Shown here: in pieces, positions 19,161-26,772 of the stretch
How the letters are laid out: every line of letters starts with the position of its first letter
How positions within the stretch are numbered: the first letter of the stretch is position 1
Assembly (NCBI RefSeq): GCF_000003605.2
Contig: NW_003133846.1
Location: 350,066-376,837 of the forward strand
Reading direction: 5' to 3'
Length of the DNA stretch: 26,772 nucleotides
From: Saccoglossus kowalevskii
Lineage: Eukaryota; Hemichordata; Enteropneusta; Harrimaniidae
Program-made: the position numbers and the translations under genes
Notes under the pieces: generated by a model
What the model was told of the DNA's origin: nothing
Database searches by the model: none
The model's input: the letters and a program-made list of their open reading frames with translations, nothing else

Positions 19161-20820
19161 TTCTTGTGATGAGACGGCTTTTCTGTTGTTACAATTACAC
19201 AGTACGACTCCCTGACATAAATAGGCCACTCTTAACTTTTGCAATCGAGAGAGTGCATGGGCTTTCAAAAACAGTTTGCGATGATGCAATAATTTTACTT
19301 GACTGTTTTCAAATTGTCTTGATTATCATGTTTCTAAAAATGCATTACTGTATTTGTTCTAATACATTTAGAAGCATACTTAAACCAAACATTGCATTTA
19401 TTGTGAATTGGATCATTAGAATATGACTAGCGTGTATTTTGACCCTGGACACGCATGTTATTTTCGTAAGCACATGCTCCACTAATGGAGCAAATATCTA
19501 TATACATACATGTATTCGCTATACAAAAGTAAATAACATAATTTTCGCTCAGCTAGGCAGTTCATGTGTGAGTACCTTAACCTGATGGCATTTATTATAA
19601 CATTTCTCTTTTGTAGCCGAGTAAGTCAGTTGTGGTTTCAACAGGAAAGAAAATGGAGCTGTTTGGTGTCAAATGTATGAAAATCTTCCTTAATACCCAA
19701 AGATAACATACAAAAGGCTGAATAATGCTAAATATGAGAGCATGTACTTCATCACGTACGGCACAATGCTTGTTGATAATCTGATTAAAACATTTTGGTC
19801 ATTAACTTCAATGTGAACTTGTTGTCATGGCAGCAGTTAGATGAGTATTATGATTACCATGGTCACCATGGAAGCAAGATGAAATTTTGATTTCTTACCT
19901 TTGTGGTAGAATTTTAACTTTCAGTCATTTTTCAGTCATTTAGCGTAGTATTCCATGTTTAGTTGTTGTATTTACAATACAGAATTACTATAAACAAAAG
20001 ATGAGTTCCCGTGTTATGTGTAAAATCATTATGTCAAATCATTATGACAAAAACAGGACAAACAAAGGTCATAGCGTTGGGGTGGCGTCAAACAAACTCA
20101 GAACTAAAGTTGAGGTATTTCCACGCCTAATAATGTGCTTTTAATACACATATGGTAATGTTCAATTTTGATGACACAAGGATATTTTAACGCAATAATA
20201 GGCATACGACATTAAACTATTGAAAAGTGAACTATAAAATCAAATCGTTTGCTTTTTTGTTCTCGTTGTGTCTCGTGTCATCTGTGCCTTTCGTACATTA
20301 TGCAAGATCTTGCTGTGAACAGAAAATCACTAATTGGGAGAGCATTACTGTGAATTAGTATAATAATTGATAGTATCATAAACACAAGGATCCTGGGAAG
20401 GAAAATCTAATGGCGCTCATGAGGACGAAGTTCGTGAAAGTGATAGAGACTCTGTGTCAGAAAAAAAATTTACTGCTTCAAAATTTCACGATTTTCACTG
20501 ACGCATGAAAAATAAAATAGTATTGCTACACATGTTACAACTCAACCGTGATGTGTTTTGATGTTGCTCTTACAATTGTTCATGACAACTGATTGGCAAC
20601 TATATATTTTCTGTACTTACATGTATCATTTTTTTAGCTGTCATTCCGATGAGAATGAGTAACCAGAAAAACATCGCACATTGCAATGGTTGACAATTAA
20701 ACAGCGCAAACTTGACGCATCACACTTGTCGAACAATCTCTGAATTTCCTTCCAATTTTATGTCATGAAATGTTATTGTTATTCTGACATTGTTTGATGA
20801 GACATGTTGTAGTTTTGTAT
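19161..20820. other. No secure gene; one ambiguous exon-like site
   Basis: At 19598-19616 a pyrimidine-rich acceptor (ACATTTCTCTTTTGTAG) precedes 30 codons ending in TAA at 19706 (PSKSVVVSTGKKMELFGVK...). A second frame across the same bases (ATG at about 19585) is also open for about 31 codons, so neither is persuasive. CCATGGTCACCATGG at 19857-19871 is an interrupted palindrome. AAATCATTATG(T/A)C is tandemly duplicated at 20023-20048. Confidence 0.35.
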
Positions 20821-20929
20821 TTGTAGTAATTGCAAGTCACACTGACCTTGTACATGTGATCATTCATAGTATTAAACTGAGTTACATGTACATTGTGGCG
20901 GTAATCATATTAGTATATTGTAGTAATTA

Positions 20930-21842
20930 ACCGAGTCACACTCACATTGTACCAGTGCTCGTATTTGTATTTTTAGTAACCGAGTCACACTCACATTGTA
21001 CCAGTGCTCGTATTTGTATTTTTAGTAACCAAGTCACACTCACTATGTACCAGTACTCATATTTGTAACTGATTCACACTCACATTGTACAGTACACGTA
21101 TTTGTAGTAACTGAGTCACACGCGCATTTTACCAGTACTCGCGTATTTGTAGTAACAGCCACACGCGCATTTTACCAGTACACGTATTTGTAGTAACAGC
21201 CACACTCACATTGTACCAGTATACGTATTTGTAGGAACAGCCACACTCACATTTTACCAGTACTCGTATTTGTAGTAACAGCTACACTCACATTGTACCA
21301 GTACTTGTATTTGTAGTAACAGCCACACTCACATTGTACCAGTATACATATTTGTAGTAACAGCCACACTCACATTGTACCAGTACTTGTATTTGTAGTA
21401 ACAGCTACACTCACATTGTACCAGTACTTGTATTTGTAGTAACAGCTACACTCACATTGTACCAGTATACGTATTTGTAGTAACAGTCACACTCACATTG
21501 TACCAGTACTTGTATTTGTAGTAACAGCTACACTCACATTGTACCAGTACTTGTATTTGTAGTAACAGCCACACTCACATTTTACCAGTACACGTATTTG
21601 TAGTAACTGAGTCACACGCGCATTTTACCAGTACTTGTATTTGTAGTAACAGCCACACGCGCATTTTACCAGTACGCGTATTTGTAGTAACTGAGTCACA
21701 CGCGCATTTTACCAGTACTCATATTTGCAGTAACCGAGTCATACTCATATTGTACCAAATACACGTATTTGTAGTAACAGAGTCACTCTCACATTGTACC
21801 AGTACACGTACATGTATATGTGCCAGTACGTATATTTGTAGT
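20930..21842 (+). repeat. 41-bp minisatellite, 21 units with variant classes
   Basis: The core unit is TAACAGCCACACTCACATT, then GTACCAGTACTTGTATTTGT, then AG; the exact 41-bp period can be read at 21361, 21402 and 21443. I count 21 units. The first two are 49 bp and lie 49 bp apart as near-identical copies. Units 5, 6, 17, 18 and 19 share two linked changes (CTCACA to CGCGCA and TTGTACC to TTTTACC). Units 5, 17 and 19 also have CTGAGT in place of CAGC. Degenerate copies extend upstream to about 20822. 41 bp is not a multiple of 3 and no ORF spans it. Confidence 0.95.
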
Positions 21843-23409
21843 ATCACCTATGACATATTCCTGTACAAAACTGGAAAACCACTCACCTATCCATAGAGTT
21901 CTACATGTATACTGTCACTTGAGCAAACTCTGACAACAAACATGTTGGTTTTGCCAGTCGCTGGTAATTATTCAGTCAGAAAATATACTGTAATGCATTA
22001 AATATTCAATGGCTTTTAATAAAAGTAAAATCCTAAATTAAATCTACATGGAGATGTAAAACAATAATAAAACTCATCGTTTTCTTGACAAATTTGTGAA
22101 TATGCTCAAAACATCAAAATAGTGAAATTAAATGTCGGTGAAAATAAATGGTTTTACATTACTTTCAATACTTAATGTGTGTCTTTGATTAAATATATTG
22201 TACTGTGAGAAAGAGCCGGCTGTGTATGTCATTTAGCATGTCAAGAACACTGTGTGAAATTTATACAAGACAACAAAAAGCGTGACTACTTATACGGCGC
22301 ATTGTCGCTCTAGTAATCATATTCTAATGTTTAATTGTGGAATTGTGAATAGTAGTTGTTCCCATTGGTAATTTGGGTCTACCTAGGGAAATTAGCTAAA
22401 TTACAGTGCAATGTCTCTTCAATAAATTACATAATCTTCATTGAAATTTATTCACTTCAGAGATATACGTACATTCGTGCGTGTTATATCATTTACTCAA
22501 CAAAAATACAGAAATGTATCCATACCTTCTTTTATTCGTAGCTATTATGTATATGTTTAGCGCATGATTTTGTTTACAGATTTATAATCTGCCTATAATT
22601 AATTATTTTAGTAGTCATCAGTATTCATTCAGCTTTCAAATAATATTTGAAAATAACAATAATGTCAATTTAATAATGATTCTTTTTTGCTTTCAACAAG
22701 TACGTTGTAGAAATCATGTAATTTTTTTTTACCCTATTTTCCTGAGAAAATTTTGTATACATATTCTTGCGACAGCAGTAATGAAAATATACTCAAAACA
22801 AATGAATCATGCTATTCTATGCTATGTACCTCAATTCTTCAAACAGTTTATGGAGGGAGGTCTCATATCGCAGGGTTTCCAAGAAAAAACAAAACAAAAA
22901 ACATCACTGTGAGCTTTAGTGAAATGAACCTGAATCATTGAGAAAAGTACATACATGTATTACTTGAAATTGTATACCTCCGCAATTTCAACGGTAGCAT
23001 TCATTTTCTCATGATTACAATAGCTTTTGTAAATTTTATCTGATCTTTAATATTAATGTATATAAAGGTAGAACACTTTAAGTTAAAGAGATAAGAATAT
23101 ATGACATATTTGTTTGTATTCAATCCCAATGCTCATGAGAAATCACAAAAAACACTTACTCTTGAAATAAAGTGCTGAAGCTGTGAAAGAAATGGTTATC
23201 GGGTGAAGGTTTGTCTCGGGTTGTTTACGAGTGTCCTTGTGTAAACTCTGTGGATATAGTGTGTGTATTGCATGCTTCATTGAGAATCAGATGTCTGATA
23301 AGCCTCGGTTTTCTCAATCGAACCTTATCAAGGCTACTGCTAAGAGAGTCAACGTCTTTCTGTGGCGATATTGATCAGAATATAAAGTGGGAATGATGAT
23401 AGAACTCAC
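21843..23409. other. No gene recognised
   Basis: A minus-strand donor-like GGATAG|GTGAGT near 21885 is preceded by a frame that ends in TAG at the junction, so it is not accepted as an exon. A TGATAAG...CTTATCA inverted repeat lies near 23297-23332. Two ORFs of 78 and 62 codons near 22.7-22.9 kb overlap in different frames and are low-complexity. Confidence 0.4.
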
Positions 23410-23455
23410 CTGGGAGTATGAGTTGTACACCTCACAAATTACACATGTTGTAGAT
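23410..23455 (-). CDS. Weak candidate small exon with strong donor
   Basis: The minus strand carries CAG|GTGAGT (last exon base 23410), the same donor as at 81. The 46 nt upstream to an AG at 23457-23456 read TCT ACA... as STTCVICEVYNSYSQ in one frame. That frame stays open for a further 9 codons before the AG and reaches TAG at about 23502. The acceptor is poor and the segment short. If real, it could belong to the same minus-strand gene as 81-237, with most of the window as intron. That link is speculation. Confidence 0.18.
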
Positions 23456-23826
23456 CTGTCTTTTTGCAAAGTATAAAATAGATGTAGCCACAGTGGCTAG
23501 TACATAGTACTACATTATTTTGCTTTATACCTAATTAACTATGTGTTTAATATCCACGTCAGAAACTGGAAGAAGAATTAAGCTTTATGAAAAATCTGGA
23601 AATATTTTAGATTCATGTAACAAATATACTTGATATTACCGGTATACAAAATATGCAGTCAGTGTTGTTTTATGAAATCATATCTAGGTGTAATGTAATG
23701 TAATGATATAATGTTTTTTCATGTGTTTACTTTTATGTGGGTGATATGCATGTGTAACATGCTTTTTAATTGATGTCTATTCATGGGAATAATAATTCAT
23801 GGTTCAAAATTACTTTTATAATTAGC
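23456..23826. other. No gene or repeat recognised
   Basis: AT-rich sequence with one TTACCGGTATAC near 23637 and a small GTAATGTAAT duplication near 23691. Confidence 0.45.
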
Positions 23827-24240
23827 CTTGCTGTCATTGAAGATTACAAAGCGGATCATATAGGTGTTTATCCATCTTGGTCCATCTTTCCATCCATCTG
23901 TCTGTCTTCTTGAAAACTGTCTGCCTGATTGCTTTGATGTGTAGGTACCTTGAGTGGGTTTCCTGTAGATTTGTTCATTTCGTGATGATATCATTGATTA
24001 TCTATTTTGGGTAAAAAATTTTCAACCTCTTCTTGAAAACTACCAGTACAGCTCGATTGCTTTGATACTTAGTACATGGGCGGATTCTGTCAGATTTGTT
24101 AGTTTTGTGATGATATTTTAAACTCTCTATTTTTAGCCAATGTTTTTGTCATATTGGTTTAAAAAGACTATTTTCGACAGCTCAAACACTTCAATACTTG
24201 GTATGTAGTGTCCATGGATTTACCTCCATGAGCTTTGTAA
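23827..24240 (+). repeat. Repeat family B, about three units of 128-129 bp
   Basis: GATTGCTTTGAT starts at 23927 and 24055, and the homologous TTCAATACTTGGTATGTAGT at 24190, for a period of 128-129 bp. Each unit continues 'GTAGATTTGTTcATTTcGTGATGATAT' and 'CTATTTTgGG'-like blocks. The head has CCATC/TCTGTC repeats. The minus-strand ORF at 23797-23994 is a by-product. A single fragment of this family recurs at 26113-26180. Confidence 0.7.
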
Positions 24241-24828
24241 CAAGATGATAACAATTGTTATTGCCTTGGCAACAACCAAATGAACTATTGTGGTTGTGGT
24301 ATGACAAAACATTGTGGGAACATTATTAACTATTAGCAAATACAAATGTAGTAAATATCTCATTGTACAGAACATTATTAAATGTGTTTTGAAGAAGACA
24401 CTACAAAGACAGTGGAGCCAATTTGACTGTAAGATCGTTGACATTATTTGTTGCACACAAATCGTAATAGGCAACTGATGAAGGGTTTAGCGGAACACTC
24501 TCAGAAAGATAACTTGGAGATATTATGATCAATTTTGCCTACTCTATTTATTCCTGTGGATTAGATGGAATGCTCTTGGGTGTGGGTATTTTGGCATAAT
24601 GTTTTATCCATTAATAATTACAAAAAAAACACACATGTCCTTCTGTGTAATAATTGTGATTCATGAGTTAAATCATGTACTGTGACCTGACGAATTGATG
24701 TGATATAAACAATTGAATGTCAGTATTTATTGTGAGCGTGATTATAATTTTGTTGACTACCTAGTGCAAACGTGGCTCTAGTACATGTAAGTGTTGGAGC
24801 TGTTAACAAGGCTTTATATGGCAAACAG
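24241..24828. other. No gene recognised
   Basis: The 84-codon minus ORF at 24220-24474 overlaps the end of repeat B and is hydrophobic and T/A-driven. It is not accepted as a gene. Confidence 0.45.
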
Positions 24829-25031
24829 TATACTGTAAAGGGGTTAATTATTTACTGGGTTTTAATTTTATTTTGCCTACTGGAAAATACGCTAAATTAA
24901 AACCCAGTGAGTATGTAAAATTTAGCATAGAACACATTATCTGAATGATAAAACCGTGAATTTAAGTAAATGCCTGAAATAGTAAATTAGCAAAATTTAA
25001 ACCCAGTGAAAATTAATCATTTTACAGCATA
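24829..25031. mobile_element. MITE with CTGTAAA/TTTACAG ends and inner palindrome
   Basis: TATACTGTAAAGGGGTTAATT at the left is matched by the reverse complement of the right end (AATTAATCATTTTACAGCATA, imperfect). Inner repeats follow: ACTGGGTTTTAATTT at about 24857 has an exact inverted copy, AAATTAAAACCCAGT, at about 24894, and a third copy (AAATTTAAACCCAGT) sits near the right end. It is about 200 bp with no ORF. It is related to 4133-4322 by its ends and by the AATTAAT and CAGTGAAAAT blocks. Confidence 0.7.
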
Positions 25032-25891
25032 TATATAATGAATTCCCTGTAGCATGCAGGATATTTGTTATTTTTAAAAACCCCCACAAATTTCATCATT
25101 TCAAATGGTCTTAAATTATTATACTATGAAAATTGGTAGCAGTGAATATAAAATCTTTTACAGCAAAGTTCAAGTTCAGAAAATTTATATATCCCTTGAG
25201 ATGATTGTGGGAAACACGAATTGTTTGTCTTAGCTATCTCTGAGATGATACAGTGTGTTGCTCATTTGCATATTAAAATAAACCATGAAGCCAAATGCAA
25301 ATGCTTGTACCATCACATGTGCGTGTGTAATAACAGAAATTCGAAGAAGGATTTTATTTAAGTTATGAGAGACTGTTGTTTCACACTAAGTAGAACGAAG
25401 ATGTCAGTTGAAGATTATAAGGCACGTTGGAGGTGAAAGATCATCGAGAACCAAAAATCCTGATGTGGCTGTCAGATTGAACTGTTGACATAGTGCGGTA
25501 CTCATGTCTTTGCACCTTAGGTGAAAATACTTGCTTTTAGCAAACAAAAAAATTGGATTCAGGGCTTGAAAAATATACTGAGATGAGGTTGAGATTTAAT
25601 CCTTGTTTCTTCTGTTTTGGGTCAGTAATTCCAGGTCTAGAGATTGGAAATAGCTTCAGGGAGTCCATCAAGATGCATACTGTAATCACAATAACCCAAC
25701 TAAGCAATCAGAAATTGCTTAATTTCTTTTTCATTGACTTTTTTGCTGTAAGACGATTGTTGCATAAATGTATATAATTTGATGGAAAAGGTGTCTCTGT
25801 TTCATCAAGAGTACTTAACGTGGCATTTCGCTGATGGGATGTTGTTTACGCCTGTTCTAGCTTCTATGTTGCGGATTCTGCAACTCAGCGC
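25032..25891. other. No gene; inverted POU octamer pair
   Basis: ATTTGCAT (25264-25271) and ATGCAAAT (25295-25302) are perfect octamers in opposite orientation, 23 bp apart, with ATTAAAAT between them. The 74- and 60-codon + frames at 25553-25961 have no other support. Confidence 0.4.
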
Positions 25892-25910
25892 GGGGGGGGG
25901 GGGGGGGGGG
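25892..25910 (+). repeat. Run of 19 G
   Basis: Nineteen uninterrupted G follow GCGC. This is exactly enough for four G4 runs with single-base loops, so a G-quadruplex is possible. Homopolymers this long are also prone to assembly length error. Confidence 0.95.
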
Positions 25911-26772
25911 TTGTTGTTATGCATTACTATTAAAGTGGGTGAAAGTTGGCTTGCTTTCTAGACCCCTATTACCAACCATATGGTACACACTAACGTACCA
26001 GACATTTATAGCAAAATTATACAGTCTCAATTTGGAGAAATAAATCTGATTTTATTCTGAATGTGTTGCTGTAAATTCTTTCTTACTGTTTATATAAAAT
26101 GGCTACCTATTCTAATTACTTTGATATTTTATACGTTGACACCTTGAGTGGACCTCAGTCGGATTCATTCATTTTGTGAACCCCCAAAATAATATATAAA
26201 TGAGAGGTCATACGAAAATACTTGCTCTGTGGATGTGGGGGCAAACGTGTTTTGTGCAATTATGGATTACAATTACGCTTTTTCACAATAACAGACTTGT
26301 TAAATGTAATACTTATTTATATGTATTTGTATGGTAATTTGCAAAACATCTATTATATTACACTCCATGGAATTTTGATAAAATCTATAGAATTCTGTAG
26401 AATTGACTTAAAAATCTTCAGATAATTTTCGTAATGGTTAGCATGGGGAAGGGTTGATAATAACTGCTTTGGTGAACATAATTTCTACTGTATTTTGTAC
26501 ATAGGTAATATGTTGATTTGCATAGTTTGTACCGACATGGCAATCTTGTACAGTGGAAACTGTTGCCTCCATGTGAAACCATTACAACTGTGAAAACTGG
26601 TTTTGTGATATCACTATGCTGTAGTCAGTAAAAAACCATGAGTGACAGACTGTATCACTATATCTGTTGCTGCTAAAACCGATGTCGACAATCACTGTGC
26701 TCATACTCTAGAAATACCTAGAAAATCGTCCAAATAATTTTCGCTTTCTAAGCCTGAAATCATCAAGTTTTT
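25911..26772. other. No gene; family B fragment at 26113-26180
   Basis: 'TACTTTGATATTTTATACGTTG' and 'CCTTGAGTGGACCTCAGTCGG', followed by 'TCATTCATTTTGTGA', match a family B unit (compare 23930-23985). The rest is unremarkable AT-rich DNA, with ATTTGCAT near 26517. Confidence 0.5.

Noticed and set aside
19585-19706. Exon or small ORF after a strong acceptor
   Set aside because: Two different frames are open over the same short stretch, so openness carries little information. Noted within the 19161-20820 entry only.
20400-20446. Hammerhead-ribozyme-like string (CTCATGAGGACGAAG...GTGAAAG)
   Set aside because: The core should read CTGATGA...GAAA. Here a conserved G is C, the GAAA is displaced, and no flanking stems I and III pair.
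21886-21965. Minus-strand exon ending at GGATAG|GTGAGT
   Set aside because: The only open frame ends in TAG at the junction; the other two frames have internal stops.
24475-24505. CTGATGA followed by GGAAC
   Set aside because: No stem forms between the two motifs, so there is no ribozyme fold.
1-26772. tRNA, 5S, snRNA, CRISPR or bacterial operon signals
   Set aside because: No A-box/B-box pairs, cloverleaf, regular spacer array or ribosome-binding-site-led ORF series was seen on either strand.

Overview
This window looks like non-coding DNA from an animal nuclear genome, most likely a marine invertebrate and most compatible with a mollusc. The evidence is indirect. The DNA is AT-rich (roughly one third G+C by eye), and there are no long ORFs and no operon-like packing. 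MITEs, minisatellites and microsatellites are dense, with diverged repeats nested in one another. The octamer TACATGTA occurs at least 16 times. Several ORFs over 60 codons are plainly repeat-derived: a 7-residue repeat from a 21-bp array, and His-Ser-Phe-Ile repeats from a TTCA array. I see no rRNA, tRNA, CRISPR array or bacterial-type gene. There is one assembly gap of 50 N (12466-12515).

Coding content is sparse and provisional. The best candidate is a minus-strand internal exon at 81-237, with 51 open codons between a plausible acceptor and a CAG|GTGAGT donor. Just upstream on the same strand, 1168-1637 is coding-like but split between two frames, either an exon with an indel or a decayed copy. 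Weaker short exon candidates are at 15170-15252 (+), 16050-16104 (-) and 23410-23455 (-). The simplest reading is that most of the window is intron and/or intergenic DNA, with a minus-strand gene crossing the left edge. I cannot name that gene.

Layout: 0.4-1.1 kb, diverged tandem repeats of family A; 3.8-4.6 kb, a 44-bp array, a MITE and a 21-bp array; 5.1-6.5 kb, AGAAT and TTCA microsatellites plus a copy of repeat family C; 7.8-9.0 kb, a 1.16-kb family A element with subterminal inverted repeats, a 5' hairpin, internal tandem units and a 3' palindrome, resembling a non-autonomous Helentron; 9.4-11.9 kb, an inverted pair of ~100-bp arms; 11.97-12.67 kb, a TTAA-flanked element with 20-bp terminal inverted repeats that contains the gap; 16.69-17.17 kb, a CpG-rich transposon remnant with perfect terminal repeats, a target duplication and a truncated acidic ORF; 18.1-19.2 kb, a CpG-richer stretch with a cluster of CRE-like sites; 20.9-21.84 kb, a 21-unit minisatellite; 23.8-24.2 kb, repeat family B; 24.83-25.03 kb, a MITE related to the one at 4.1 kb; 25.9 kb, a run of 19 G.

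No set of genes here forms a pathway. The most interesting items are the Helentron-like element, which carries splice-acceptor-like sites in each unit, the two newly delimited DNA transposons, the inverted pair of diverged segments at 11.3 and 15.8 kb, and the structured minisatellite. Family names, sites and exons were read by eye without any search.
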